From the NCBI GenBank assembly GCA_029891345.1, contig CM056993.1:273824900-273888899 (forward strand): a stretch of 64,000 bases of DNA, in the 5' to 3' direction. This DNA comes from Dryococelus australis. Its lineage: Eukaryota; Arthropoda; Insecta; Phasmatodea; Phasmatidae. The notes below the pieces were generated by a model, which saw only the letters and a list, made by a program, of their open reading frames with translations, had not been told where the DNA came from and made no database searches. The position numbers and the translations under genes were made by a program. Below, in pieces: positions 35,231-47,484 of the stretch (the first letter of the stretch is position 1; each line of letters begins with the position of its first letter).

Positions 35231-35471
35231 TATGATTGAGTGTTTGTTGATTGAATTATCCACTGTTTCGAGTGTTTATGCGTAGATCCGTTTTAGCATT
35301 AAAATATCCGTGAAAATGGATAGAATTCGCAAAAAACGGTAACCCTGGTCAAATATCAATATTCACACTTCGAGAAAAATAGAATATTCGAGATCTCGAA
35401 TCAAATTCGAATATTCAATTATTCGAAACAGTATTAAAAAATCCGAATATTTGCACAGGCCTACTTAATAC

Positions 35472-37180
<1,709 letters not shown>

Positions 37181-37255
37181 GAGGATGTGTTGGCTTACGT
37201 GCCAGAACAAAATCGAGAACTGATAGTACAATACTAGGGCGATGTTTTACCTTGG

Positions 37256-37768
37256 TTATTTCTGGACCTGATGTGGTCTGATTGTTGGAGTTTGATAACT
37301 GGCAGGCTGCATCTGTCGAACAGCAGCTGATGCTGGCTGCAGCGAAGACGTGCCCAGGTAGTATTCCAAGCCAAAGGTAGGTACTTCGTCAGGAGGAAGT
37401 GCGGTTAGGATAGGGTCATAGCCTATCAAGGTGTCTTGGAATTGTGTAATTAATAGGTAAATAAGGTGTGGTGGTTTGTTTATACATTTTGGTGCTTCAA
37501 ATAAGGGTGTTGGTTTATCCACTGTTTTTTCTACTAAATGAAAGAGTTCATTAACTAGATTTTGAACGTCAACTCTGCGTTTGTGTTTTACTCCTTTACA
37601 GTGGTAAGGCATCTGAATACTGCTAATGAGAGGTTGAGAAGTAATGGGTGTTTCACATTTCCTCTGCCATTTAGAACTATTCACTTTACTTCCCTCAAGC
37701 TCGCTCACACTGTCTTTCCAACTCGGCTTTTTACGGCGATGGGCGGAAATACAGTACGTAAATGGCAC
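37256..37768 (-). CDS. Unidentified 170-codon ORF or retrocopy fragment
   Basis: This is the longest uninterrupted minus-strand frame in the window that is not an obvious shadow. The first half is basic ([20 protein letters not shown]), the middle is amphipathic ([20 protein letters not shown]), and the end is Gln/Pro-rich ([20 protein letters not shown]). An in-phase continuation upstream breaks at stops near 37800-37900. I recognise no domain. The overall feel (basic N-terminal part, C-terminal Gln/Pro tail) resembles the second ORF of some DNA transposons, but that is a guess. The start is arbitrary. It could be a fragment of a larger gene, a TE product or chance. Confidence 0.3.
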   Translation of the reverse strand: MPFTYCISAHRRKKPSWKDSVSELEGSKVNSSKWQRKCETPITSQPLISSIQMPYHCKGVKHKRRVDVQNLVNELFHLVEKTVDKPTPLFEAPKCINKPPHLIYLLITQFQDTLIGYDPILTALPPDEVPTFGLEYYLGTSSLQPASAAVRQMQPASYQTPTIRPHQVQK

Positions 37769-37999
37769 TTGTGGAGCAGCAGTGGCAAATGAGATTTCAT
37801 TGCGGGTTCTGTGGTTGGAGCGGTCCTCTCTCCTCTCCGCAGCTTTTTACAGTGGTAAGGCGGAGTAGGGACAACTGAAATCACCAAATTCCACAAGTGA
37901 AAGGCATTTGTCTACTTTAGTGGTATTGATTACGTGAAGCTCTTGTTATTCCCTTCTGCATTGAACATTGGTCTCAGGGACTTGAATAGTAAATTAAAG

Positions 38000-39214
38000 T
38001 AGTAATTTAATGACTTATGGCTGACTGAACATAGGTTACTCTTATTTAAATAAAAGCTTGGTTTCAAAGGTAAGGGCTTTTACTAAAGCAACATAGACAA
38101 TGGGGCCGCATTGTATTACAATATTTGTATTGTAATTTAATATAACTAGAAAGGATGAAGCTAAATCAGGAGAAGGCATCCTGAACAAAGTTAAAATTAA
38201 TTAAATTAGGTGTGTTTCGTGATGAGTAAGAGTCACTCTGATTTAAAAGGTGTTGTGATGGAACCTAAGTTAAGCCGCACCAGAAGTGTGCTGAAGAAGT
38301 GTGGTGGCTGTTGAGGGTGGTTTGATGGTGTTTACCAGTGGAACATCGTTGATGGTAAGGTTACCAGAACGAAGGTTGAGGAATGGTTGACGGCGTTTGC
38401 AGATCCTTTGGTGCATCTGTGTCCCAATGGCCTCTGGAGCTGGATGATCGCAGAAGAGGTGGAAGACCCTCTGGAACTGCTGGCGGGATCTCCGGAGCTG
38501 CCGTGAATATTGAAGTCGAGGACCCTCTGGAACTTCTTGAGGTTAACCAACGCTGTGCAAAGAGTTCTAACATCTTAGCACTCTCTGTTGAATCAGTCTC
38601 GTGGCCCTTCAGTGAGAAACCGGAAGGCTAATGCTTACCCTTGTGGGTTGACACCTTCCAGTGGCCTTTTACAGCAGTAGTTGGTGCAGCAGACTGTCCT
38701 GAGGCCAGATCCTGCTGCCTCTTTTATACTAATAACAGCTGGATGGTGCTTTGAAGGGTGAAGGGAAAGCAAGCTCTGCCCTCTTGGGGGTTGGTCTAGT
38801 GACATCACATATAGACACCTAAATTCTTATATCTGCAGTGTTCGCTGCAAGGGCTGCGAGATGATGATCTGACCTGGCCAGCGCGTGCATCTTGGAGGCT
38901 GTAAGAGCTCTGGTAGGTGGCACTAAGCTATCCAGCGGTGGGATTGGGAAAGTACCCCGCCATCCTGGAGTTGCGAGCAATTTGAACTGTAGCGAAGGGG
39001 TGATGCAAATTATGCACGTGAATCATTGCTTTACTAGGAGGAGCACTTGTTCGAGACTTAATAAGGGGGCTTGTTCTAAGGTGCTCGAGCAGACGCGTGT
39101 CCTATCTTCTCTTCTTCTTCCGTTAGTGGTTGCGGACTGGTCCATAAGGAGTATGTGCATGCCCAAGATGGGACGCAGTAGCAAGTAGTGTGTGCTACAT
39201 AAATGTGCAGAACA
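38000..39214 (-). mobile_element. LTR-like repeat, family B copy 1
   Basis: Read on the minus strand from about 39214: TGTTCTGCACATTTATGTAG, ~480 bp of sequence, then a TATA box (TATAAAAGAGGCAGCAGG, near 38718-38731) and a GC-rich putative transcribed region. The first ~290 bp (38925-39214) are repeated at 45380-45673 in the same orientation. Start with TG, a TATA box and dispersed copies suggest an LTR. The 3' boundary is unknown (38000 is nominal). Short direct repetition (GAGGACCCTCTGGAACT-type blocks, near 38458 and 38518) occurs in the interior. No gag/pol recognised. Confidence 0.45.
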
Positions 39215-40272
39215 CGTCATTCATCAATCAGCTCTCCTGAAAGTCACATCTTGGAGTATTTTGCAAAGAAAAAATAATTTTTTTCAAGTTTGATTTGGGC
39301 GACTCATCTCTCGAGCTGTCTTTCTCTTGTGTAGTTATAGCTGCTCTGTGCGCAGTGGCTAGAGCAAGCGATGTGTGAAGCTTTTATCTGGGACGGCTGG
39401 GCACGTCGACGTATGGCTTCTATTAGCTGGTGCCAGGACTGTCTTTTTCTCTCTCTGTCATGTTCTCTCCGATCGTCTTTGTTTCCTCTTTCACTTCTCC
39501 TCTTCCTTATCCTGCAGCTGCGGGCTGGCTTCTCAGCTGGTCTGCAGTGCATTGCTCTCTACCGCAATAGGGAGGTTGGGGTAGGGGAAGGAAGAATGTC
39601 AAGGTCAAGACACTGGAAGTTTTCTTTCAGACTGTGTGTGTCTAGCATCCCTACATGTAAAGGATACCGGGCCTTATAGCTTTCGATGCATCAGTTCACA
39701 AATGTACTAATGGTATGTTTTACTCCTGATGACAATATTTCCTTTGTCTCTCTTTTTTCATTACGTGAAACAAGCTGACACACTTAGTCTTTAGGAGAGC
39801 AAAGTGTCCTGCTCGAAAGGACGAGAGGAATAAACATTTGATTTACTGTGTAGTAAAGAGCAATTGGTAATTGTGTAATGTAGTGTATGGTAAATAATTA
39901 CATGTACATATATATAGGGAATCACCCTATGAAACAAGCCTAATTATTTTAATTAACTCTTTTAACTAAAACAATGTCGTACGGTTTGCCCATGAAACAA
40001 AAACAATTACACAAAATACTTTTTTTTTGTAATGTAATACGGTACATCAAAGATTGATTGTGCTTAAACTGGTACCGTAAAATTTGCAAATCCACATGGG
40101 ACAATATTATTCTAAATTATTTTCACAAGTAAACTTAAGTTTTGTTTTCAAACAGAATTACAACCTTTGACATTTTATATACGCTACTACAAGAAAATTG
40201 TGTTTTTTCTTGTCAACAAACAAGTTTTCAAATCTCATCCTAATTCTTACATACTAACATGGTTTATTCTCT
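39215..40272. other. Non-coding stretch with a GC-rich patch
   Basis: 39300-39690 is GC-richer with overlapping open frames on both strands and pyrimidine-rich runs. It may be more LTR or leader sequence, but no partner copy was seen. 39700-40270 is AT-rich without features. Confidence 0.35.
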
Positions 40273-40740
40273 TTAGGGAATACAGTAGAATACATGACCA
40301 AGAATATGCATGTCACCAGTAGTACCAACTAATTTCCGATACAACCAAATCTGATCACCAAGTTCCATCTTCATCTTCTTACATGAATACATAGACGCAT
40401 TACCAAAAACACTAATTACAGCAGTATTGTCTGCCTTGCCTTCATGAACTGGAAATGTCTTCCAGCAGATTATCCTGTTTGGATCAATCTCACTAATATC
40501 CTTTGGTGCAGGCTCCTTCTCGACATGAGACCTTCTGAAGAAACACATTTCTACCAAACTGCCAGCTTTAGCAGTTATTCCTTGAAGACCATAATAGTAC
40601 AGAAAAGACAGCAAAATATAACTCTCTCCTATATCATTGATCTTAACTGTCCAAGACCTATCATCTTTATTGACATCCTTAATAAAAGGCACAATATTAC
40701 AATAAACCTTCCTTGGGTAATAACCAGAAGAACGAATTCA
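40273..40740 (-). pseudogene. Unidentified protein fragment, copy B
   Basis: The minus frame 40692-40273 is open for 139 codons. An in-frame extension upstream reads YYPRKVYCNIV before the first Met. Segments: KDVNKDDRSWTVKINDIGES, then LYYYGLQGITAKAGSLVEMC, FFRRSHVEKEPAPKDISEID and PVHEGKADNTAVISVFGNAS. It matches copy A (34558-34925) strongly, and DNA similarity is also obvious (for example TCCAAGACCTATC, TTTATTGACATCCTT). This copy is longer and unbroken, so it is closer to the ancestral sequence. The family is not recognised. RSW.VK is loosely reminiscent of OB-fold/RPA-like proteins, but this is not evidence. No flanking transposon ends were found around it. Confidence 0.45.
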
Positions 40741-41161
40741 CCTCCGATTTATGTTAGGATGAAATCTGCAAAAACACATAATCAATACTGCTAATAATCA
40801 TAAAAATTAATATAATATGCAAAAAGGAATTAAACTATTAATACAACACAAATACATAACAAGGTAAGAACACAAAAAAACCTAAAACAGAAAAACCAGG
40901 ATCAGTCCGCACCTACTACTTTAAGCTACTTGCTCAGCATTTAACATGCGAATGGGAAACTACGCGGCAGCACTCCGTATCTCTAGTCACTGTCACTGTG
41001 TGCTTGGACTGTCTCACCAGATGTACTTCTGGGCCCCACCAAGCCGCCACTTCCAGGCGATAAACAACTTCTATTAACAACTTCAGCTAACCGAAAGGTT
41101 AACCGTCATCGCTGGTACCCGGGGTGGACCCCCGCCCCACCCTGGCATGCCACTGCATGTA
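40741..41161. other. Non-coding flank of the Tigger element
   Basis: Contains an AACCGAAAGGTTAACCG inverted motif near 41088 and a GGGGTGGACCCCCGCCCC palindromic patch near 41122. It resembles Tigger terminal sequence and may be part of an older, overlapping element. Not resolved. Confidence 0.3.
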
Positions 41162-43203
41162 CAGTAGAAGTTCAGCTACTAACCGCTGCCGTGCTATTGC
41201 CGCTAGTGGTTTCCCCGTCCTGCCAACCGGCCTACGTGACCAACAGCACGTTGTGAGTGGCGTGTGAATCTTCGCTTGTGACAGATCGCGCTGTGTAGTT
41301 GTTGTGCCGTTCGCAATGTGGTGACTAAATGTAAACGTGTTGTTCTCAGTGTTTCCAATAAACTTAAATTAATAGACCAGTTGAAGAATCGTGCTAGTGG
41401 ATCAAGCTTAGCTCAGAAATATAGAGTTGGAAATGCAACAATATCAGCCATTAAAAAGAACAATGGTGCCATTACAAAATTTGCAAGTGTACTTGACAGT
41501 GAAGATGGAAGCTTGCACAGAAAAATGATGTAAATGGCAGAAAACCAGGATTTAGACACTGCAGTTTACACATGGTTCATGCAGGTACGTAGCCAAGTAC
41601 AACCAATAAGTGGCCCTTAGATTTGTGAAAAAGCTCTTGTAAAGAACAAGAAACTAGGGGGTAACGCTGATTTTAAAGTGACTACCGGCTGGCTTATGCG
41701 TTTCAATTTTTGACAAGGAATTAGCGAATTGGATTTCCAGGGTGAAAAATTGTCAGCTGATACTGCAGCAGCTGAACATCTTAAAGAGTCTTTTAAAAAC
41801 ATGATTAATAAGGAGGGCTACAAAACAACCCATGTCTGCAATGCTGGTTTATACTGGAAGAAAATGCCAACGAAATCCCTAGTTTCTAAGCATGAAATGT
41901 CAAGACTGGTTTGAAGGCAAGCAAATCACGCATCACTGCTATGGTATGCGGAAATGTTACTAGAATGCACAGGCTACCTTTGCTAATCATAGAGAAGTCT
42001 AAAAATCTGCGGTGCTTTAAGGGAATAAAGAAATTGCCAGTCACCTAAAAAAAACCAAAAGAATTCATGGATGGACACAAGCTTTTTTATAGAATGGATG
42101 ACACTGTATTTATCCCTGAAGTCAAAAAGCATCAGCTTACAACTGGGAATTCTGGAAATGTTGTTGATCGATAATTCTCCAAGTCATCCTTCAACCCTTT
42201 CATGAGAAAGAGAAAACTGAAAGTTTAAAGTTTTTTTTTTTTTTTTTTGCCTCCCAATGTTACTTCAGTCCTCCAATGGAAGGACCAGGGGGGTCATTGA
42301 AAGTTTCAAACGTTATTACAGAAAGGCATTGCTGTGTATGGTTCTGATCGGGGGAGAATATGAAAAAACAATTCAGCAACTGTACAAAGAAGTTGACTTG
42401 AAGGATGCTGTATACATGGCAGCAGAAGCTTGGGCTACTGTCAAGGACATTACACTAGCAAAAGCTTGATGTAAGCTCTTTCCATCAGATGAGTGTATCA
42501 CTGCACCTGAAGTGCCACCAAACACCCTATTTGTATCAGATGTGGCTGGGTTGATTTAAGAATCTTATGGATTTGAAGAATGCGACCAGGAAAACATTCA
42601 AGACTGGCTCGAATGTGATGTTGATGACCCTGGCTATCAAGTATTGACGGATGATGAAATCATTGCCAGTGTCATCGACGACCAAGACCCTTGCAGCGAC
42701 GAGGAAGAGTCTAGCAGCAACCATACTGGGAAAGCACCATCCATTGAGGAAGCTGTTCACTGCCTTGAGACGGCTATGAAGTGGTTAGAACAAGAAGACT
42801 GTGATGTTGTCCAATTGCTGTCTTTAAAATGTTCGCGAGAGTTAGTGGCAAAGAAAACAAGTGTCTGCTCTGAAGCAAAAGAAAATTTTGGACTTCTTTT
42901 TCTAAACTACAGTATAGGCCAACTTTTATGGCCATTTTGAACTTGTCAAACAATGTTAGTAAATATGTACTGTAAGTTTTGTGTTATCCTATTTGTTGTA
43001 AGACATGTGCTACACAGTACAGTACAAAATACAGTACAAATACTGTATACAGTTTTGTGTTTATTACGTATCGCTGTTTCTTGATTTCGTATTCCTCCTA
43101 TGACATTGGTACAAATTTGCTCGTTAATGATCTGTTTATCCGAAAAATCAGTTATCCGAACACCCCCAGTCCCCAATTATTTCGGATAATCGATGCTCTA
43201 CTG
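41162..43203 (+). mobile_element. Tigger/pogo-type DNA transposon, decayed
   Basis: The left end CAGTAGAAGTTCAGCTACTA follows TA (41160-41161). The complement of the right end is CAGTAGAGCATCGATTATCC, with TG where the second TA is expected. The terminal CAGTAGA is shared by both ends and is characteristic of pogo/Tigger elements, as is the TTATCCGAA text near the right end. The 2.04-kb interior encodes a jerky/CENP-B-like transposase in plus orientation, broken by stops and frameshifts. It lies in the presumed intron of the psq-bearing host gene. Confidence 0.75.
41318..42940 (+). pseudogene. Tigger/jerky-type transposase relic
   Basis: An N-terminal psq/CENPB-N helix-turn-helix (41318-41533: KRVVLSVSNKLKLIDQLKN, then SSLAQKYRVGNATISAIKKN) is followed after a stop by the CENP-B second DNA-binding region (YTWFMQVRSQ..., WLMRFNF, near 41560-41710). 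Then come the DDE core with LIDNSPSHP (near 42160), PPNVTSVLQW before ESFKRYYRK (42250-42320), and an acidic C-terminal segment with a SIEEAVHCLETAMKWLEQED block (to 42940). Several stops and frame changes and a T20 tract (42231-42249) inactivate it. The family is recognisable from the order of motifs. Confidence 0.75.
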
Positions 43204-44472
43204 TGTGTCACATGACTTATAACCTAACCATATTTTCTAGTTGACATGGACACTTTCTTTTATATAAGATTACAGTGAGAGTTTTAAACCTAACACAAGA
43301 GATTGATTTATAAATTTTCCTAACCTGCCTATATGGACCTACGTCGCGTGTTGGTGGGAAAAATTTAAGACACTCGTAATTATGTCCTTAATATAGTTAC
43401 AATTTCATTTTACCTTTTCATAACAATGACCCATTGTCGGATGCTTCTAGTAATTGGACCTGTCTCGACGAAGCTTGCTGGCGGTAAGATCAGGTGTTAC
43501 GTAAAAGACAAAACCTTTCAATGGTAAAGTTATCGAGCAAAAGGTATAGTAGCACTCTTATTTCTAATATTATGTACAGGTCAGTCAATATATCTAATAA
43601 AGAAAAGAAATAATGAAAAGCTACTTATTTAGATTTTAGGGTTTTTACTTGAGGGTTACTTTGAATTTTACATTACTTTATTGTACTATCCTCTTTAGTA
43701 CAAGCAATGCAAATAAAATCTGCCAGTTCCTTCAAGTGTGCCATTGCATAACTGGTCTGTACATTAGAATCTTAATGTGGGCTCAGCACATGAAGATTCT
43801 ATTGTTTGCAGTAAATGTAGGCACATCCCTACTATCTTAACCTAATACAAATTGACACTTTAAATGTTCTAACTCCTAACATTGGATATATGAAAACATT
43901 TTCTCGACATCACAAGTATCAAATTTTATGTTACATTTACTCCTCTTCTCCTTGAGACTTACATCCTTACTAAGTCTCTTTCACTACAAAAAGAATACAT
44001 TGGGTACCTATAATCTAACTAGCCTATCTTTCTACTACACATTTTTTTTAAATATCTATAATTTAACTAAAAACTGTTTCTATTTTATTTCCTAGCCTAA
44101 CAAACACTTATTGCACTGTATCTTCTAGGTGCGAGGGGTTGAGCATGAACACATAGTGTGTCACTATCACTTGTGTCTTCTGCTTTCTTCGGGATGGCAG
44201 TCACACGTAGAGTGTCTATGTATATCACTCGTGGTTCTGCATATTCTTCCATGGCGCGGCACTGCAGTGACTTTGATGAACACACTGGAACTTAAGGGTG
44301 TCATAAAACTTGCATACAGTTCATCCCCTTATGTAACTATACATGTCACAGCACTTTGACTTGATGACATTGATTCGCAGCTGCTGCAAGATAGTGATAG
44401 TCTATGTGATGTGTAATTACGACCACACTTCCAATTTGAATTGAAGCTCTTACACATTCGTGAGCACTCGCA
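43204..44472. other. Non-coding stretch, nothing recognised
   Basis: AT-rich. The 5' portion of the hAT element whose 3' end is at 45379 should lie here, but no matching left terminus or upstream transposase domain was found. 44100-44400 is somewhat less AT-rich and may belong to it. Confidence 0.35.
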
Positions 44473-45026
44473 TTGGCAATCACTAATTGGTGGCTGTATT
44501 TCATTGATTTTTTATCTCACGAGGACACTCTTGAACTTGATGAATTTTTTCGTACACTTATCAGCAATGACGAGAGATTAGAGGATTTATGGTATGTCAT
44601 GAAGCTGTTTTTCATTTTACCACGTGGAAATTTTTCCATAGAAAGTGGTTTCTCAGTAAACATCTCTCTCTTGTTGAAAATTTATTAGAAGACTCTTCAG
44701 TGGCTCAACGTATTATTTGTGATACTGTGAAGATTATGGTTGGTGTAGAAGAGGTGACTATTACAAGAAGCATGCTTACTTCTGTGTGAGCTGCAAGGCG
44801 AAGTTACCAAGTTTATTTGGAGAAGAAAAAGGAGTTGAATGCAGCAGAAGAGAAACAAAGGAGAAAAAAAAGGAAAATTGAGCAACAGCTCAGGGAGCTA
44901 GAAGAAAAGAAGAAAATCATGAAATTGGAGCGGGAGAAAGAAGACATTGAAATGGAACGCGAGAAAAAAACTTCTTTAGAAAATGAAAAGATTATAGAAG
45001 ATGTGTCGTTAATATTGAGTTCCTAA
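44473..45026 (+). pseudogene. hAT transposase C-terminal dimerisation region relic
   Basis: LSHEDTLELDEFF and LEDLWYVMKLFFILPRGNFS, then IESGFSV, match the C-terminal hAT dimerisation block (LW.V.KL.L.L.HGN...ERGFSVN). The frame then shifts to SLVENLLEDSSVAQRIICDT (44650-44789). After a stop, a highly charged coiled-coil tail (EKKKELNAAEEKQRRKKRKI, 44817-45026) ends in TAA. Transposases of this class usually carry such a Lys/Glu-rich tail. Frame breaks make it inactive. Confidence 0.65.
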
Positions 45027-45379
45027 AAGTTGTGTTTTGAAAGACTAGACAATGACTGACTTAATTAATGACTGTGTAAATCCTGTTTATTATTTTGTAC
45101 AAAATTAATGTAGCATTAATTGCAGTCTTCCAGTGTTTTTTCAATTTATAATTTTTTTTTTACAATTAGTTTTTGATAGTCGGTAAATAAGAAAGGTAAA
45201 TAAAAAATAAATGAAGAAAGTGAAGAGAGATGGGGATGGTGGAGGCTGGATTTTCTTTATTTCTTTTTTTTCCCCCAGAAAATTGCAAAATAGGCAAATT
45301 ATAAAAAAAAAAAAATTTAGTGAGGGAAATTTGAAATGTTCGTCAGGGAAATTTTACTACAGATTTTTGTGAACACCCT
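44473..45379 (+). mobile_element. 3' part of a hAT transposon inserted in LTR family B
   Basis: The right terminus is GTGAACACCCTG at 45368-45379; its complement, CAGGGTGTTCAC, belongs to the same terminus class as the hAT at 16118-18675. Subterminal AGGGAAATTT repeats (45322-45352) are also typical. Immediately after 45379 the sequence ACTAAGCTATCCAGC begins, identical to text inside LTR family B copy 1 (near 38923), so the hAT inserted into that repeat. The left end is missing or unrecognised. Confidence 0.6.
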
Positions 45380-45673
45380 GACTAAGCTATCCAGCTGCAG
45401 GATTGGGAAAGTACCCGCCATCCTGGTGGGGGGTGATTTGAACTTTAGCGGAAGGGTGACGCAAATGACGCACGTGAATTGTTGCTTTTCTGGGAGAAGC
45501 ACGTGTTCGAGACTTAATAAGGGGGCTTGTTCCCAAGGCGCTCTAGCACACACGTGTTCTATCTTCTCTTCTTTTTCCGTCGGTGGTTGCGGACTGGCCC
45601 ATAAGTAGTATGTGCATTCTCAAGATGGGATGCAGTCGCAAGTAGAGTGCGCTACATAAATGTGCAGAATGCA
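45380..45673 (-). mobile_element. LTR-like repeat, family B copy 2 (partial)
   Basis: Roughly 290 bp align with 38921-39214, with many identical blocks such as GAGACTTAATAAGGGGGCTTG and GGTTGCGGACTGG. It starts on the minus strand at about 45673 (TGCATTCTGCACATTTATG) and is cut at 45380 by the hAT 3' end. It lacks the TATA portion. Confidence 0.65.
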
Positions 45674-45825
45674 TTGTGCATTAAATTTTATTTGTTTAGT
45701 TTCTGTTGCGTAGTTTTGAGGTATTGCAAGTGAATATTTTTGAATGTGTGCAGAAGTGAATTTCACACCTTAAATAATAAAAGTAATAATTGCACATGTT
45801 GATGTGTGAATATCAAATTTCTAGA
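45674..45825. other. Short AT-rich spacer
   Basis: No feature other than the SINE target duplication at its end (45816-45825). Confidence 0.5.
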
Positions 45826-46086
45826 GGGTGGCAATGGTGTTGTAGTGTTTAGATTACTCGCCTTCCACCCGGGCAAACCGGGTTCAATTACCAGCGGAGT
45901 CACTCTTCGGATTTTGCAAGTTGTTTTCGTTCCAAGTGATATTGCTGGTCAGCTGGTTTTCTGAGAGATTTTCTGTTTCCCGTGCCCATACATTCTGGCG
46001 CTGCTCTATATTCACATCGCTTCACCCTCATCGGTTCTCAAGACCTCAATTTTAAGAGCCACATTAATCTTTCCAATCTCTACACT
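45826..46086 (+). mobile_element. tRNA-derived SINE (family S1), second copy
   Basis: The tRNA-like head has an A-box-like region around 45838-45862 and a B box GGTTCAATTA at 45881-45890. The tail blocks GCTGCTCTATATTCACATCG and CTCAAGACCTCAATTTTAAG match the copy at 11019-11261 (complemented). Flanks AATTTCTAGA (45816-45825) and AATTTCCAGA (46087-46096) form a 10-bp duplication with one mismatch. Confidence 0.8.
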
Positions 46087-46109
46087 AATTTCCAGAAGCA
46101 ATGTACATA

Positions 46110-46282
46110 CATGAAACCCTATTAAGAAATTCCTGCTTAAGAAGTTTTCCTTCCTAATAAGTTGAATAATTGTGCACCTTGTCTATCTGCATATGTGTAA
46201 TTTGACCCTTTTAAGAAGTTTTCCTGGTTAATAAGCATTATTTTTCCAGTCCCTTCAGAAATGTCTTAATAGAGTTTTACTG
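46110..46282. mobile_element. 173-bp TA-flanked MITE
   Basis: The left terminus CATGAAACCCTATTAAGAA and the complemented right terminus CAGTAAAACTCTATTAAGA match at most positions. TA occurs at 46108-46109 and 46283-46284. Repeated TTAAGAAGTTTTCCT blocks lie inside. It is a pogo/Tigger-type miniature element without coding content. Confidence 0.7.
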
Positions 46283-46722
46283 TAATTCCATCAACAGCAC
46301 AACATTTATATATTTCTGAAACAATCTTTGCACTTCATCTAATGTCTATCATCTACTAGTAGGGGAGATGCAGCAAGCATTTTTCCACTACAGTTGCAGC
46401 TCAATCTCTACGTTGCAGCAAATTTGCTGAATGACAAGAAATGTAAATCCCTACTGCAGTACTTGATGAACAGGCCCTTATAAAACTGTTACTGGATTTT
46501 TCCAAACTGTGTGAGATGTACTGCTAACTCTACTTAATGATTGGGGGACTGTAATTTTGGACTGGTCTTAACCAACATGTGTCAAAACAAGATTGAATTA
46601 TCAATAGTACATTTTACTTCTCTTTTGACTAAATAGTCATTCAATTTTCAGCCATAAGTTTTATGTTTCTAGCATGTCCAGATCATTGACAACTCATGTA
46701 ATGTGTGTATGTTCATATCCAG
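46283..46722. other. Intron upstream of the last coding exon
   Basis: AT-rich, with no feature until the acceptor TATGTTCATATCCAG ending at 46722. Confidence 0.5.
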
Positions 46723-47019
46723 GCATCATCGCCACTAGAGCTGCAGGAAGCTCATCGCTCTGTGCACTGTCCAGTGTTGAGACCGGGTCCAGCTCTTGGC
46801 TGCAATTTCTGCTGGAACACAATAGACGGTCACGGCCGCATTCTTCGACGTAAAACAAAGTACCACTGTCCAGAGTGTCAGTCGAACCTGTGCATTGTTC
46901 CTTGCTTCCAGGAATACCATGAGAGGCTATCTGCATCGGCAGGAAACAAACATTCTTCGAGTGGCTCTGTCTCTCCCACTAACGTAAAGATGATTTTACC
47001 AAAGACAAGCTCTATTTAA
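46723..47019 (+). CDS. lola: Terminal exon encoding a piggyBac-like cysteine-rich zinc module (lola-like isoform)
   Basis: The exon follows a CAG acceptor at 46720-46722, starts at codon phase 0 (matching the phase-0 end of the 29749-30152 exon) and is open for 98 codons to TAA. Ligand pattern by residue from the exon start: C27-x2-C30, then C49-x2-C52-x4-C57-x3-C61-x4-H66, in the text GCNFCW, LRRKTKYHCPECQSNLCIVP and CFQEYH. This is the layout of the C-terminal cysteine-rich domain of piggyBac transposases, used here as an isoform-specific C terminus that probably binds DNA or protein. The tail is Ser-rich (SSSGSVSPT) and ends KTSSI. I recall similar text in Lola isoforms, but cannot verify it. 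GC content and codon openness contrast with the AT-rich surroundings, supporting a real exon under selection. Confidence 0.6.
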   Translation, partial: ASSPLELQEAHRSVHCPVLRPGPALGCNFCWNTIDGHGRILRRKTKYHCPECQSNLCIVPCFQEYHERLSASAGNKHSSSGSVSPTNVKMILPKTSSI

Positions 47020-47484
47020 GTATTTCCTAGTCTGGTAATTGCATTAAGTTTGTTACTAATTTCATATTATATTTTTGTTAAGTTTGCATTATGATTCTGC
47101 TTCAGATGTTATTGTTTGTGAGAAGTATTTTACATAAAAAATAATTATGTGTACCTAAAAAGCTTGTGATTTTAAATGACATGACTATGTTCACTGACTG
47201 TAAATATTAAATATTTTAACATATTGTTGAGATGTTAAGCTTGTCCATGTTAACCATTTTATAGTCCAACAATTATTGTGGTTTTAGCAAGTACAAATTT
47301 ACAACAAACAGTATTTACAATTACTCTCAAATAAAATGGTAAATGGGTGGAAATAAAGAATGTACTCACACTTCTTTGCTGCCTACTCTAGAAAGTCATT
47401 AGTTAACTTTTACTCAGTTTTCACCAGTTATGCTACAGAGTTTAGCATTTTCATGGGAAAGTTCTTGAAGCAGGTATGAAAGTA
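47020..47484 (+). other. Probable 3' UTR of the zinc-module isoform
   Basis: AT-rich sequence after the TAA, with AATAAA signals at 47330-47335 and 47352-47357, giving an inferred 3' UTR of about 0.34-0.36 kb. Later AATAAA hexamers exist, so longer forms are possible. Confidence 0.45.

Larger units (their letters stand above)
33496..35463. mobile_element. hAT-type element with perfect 8-bp TSD
   Basis: Perfect duplications CTTAATAC occur at 33488-33495 and 35464-35471. The left terminus TAGGCATATGCGAATATC and the complemented right terminus TAGGCCTGTGCAAATATT match in most positions. Both lead into subterminal runs of GAATAT/CGAATATTC motifs, as in hAT elements of the AGGCNTGTGCGAATA class. 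The 1968-bp interior carries a nested TIR element (33619-34145), a minus-strand unidentified coding fragment (about 34558-34925) and a long hairpin (35050-35230). No transposase domain is recognisable, so it is non-autonomous. Confidence 0.8.
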
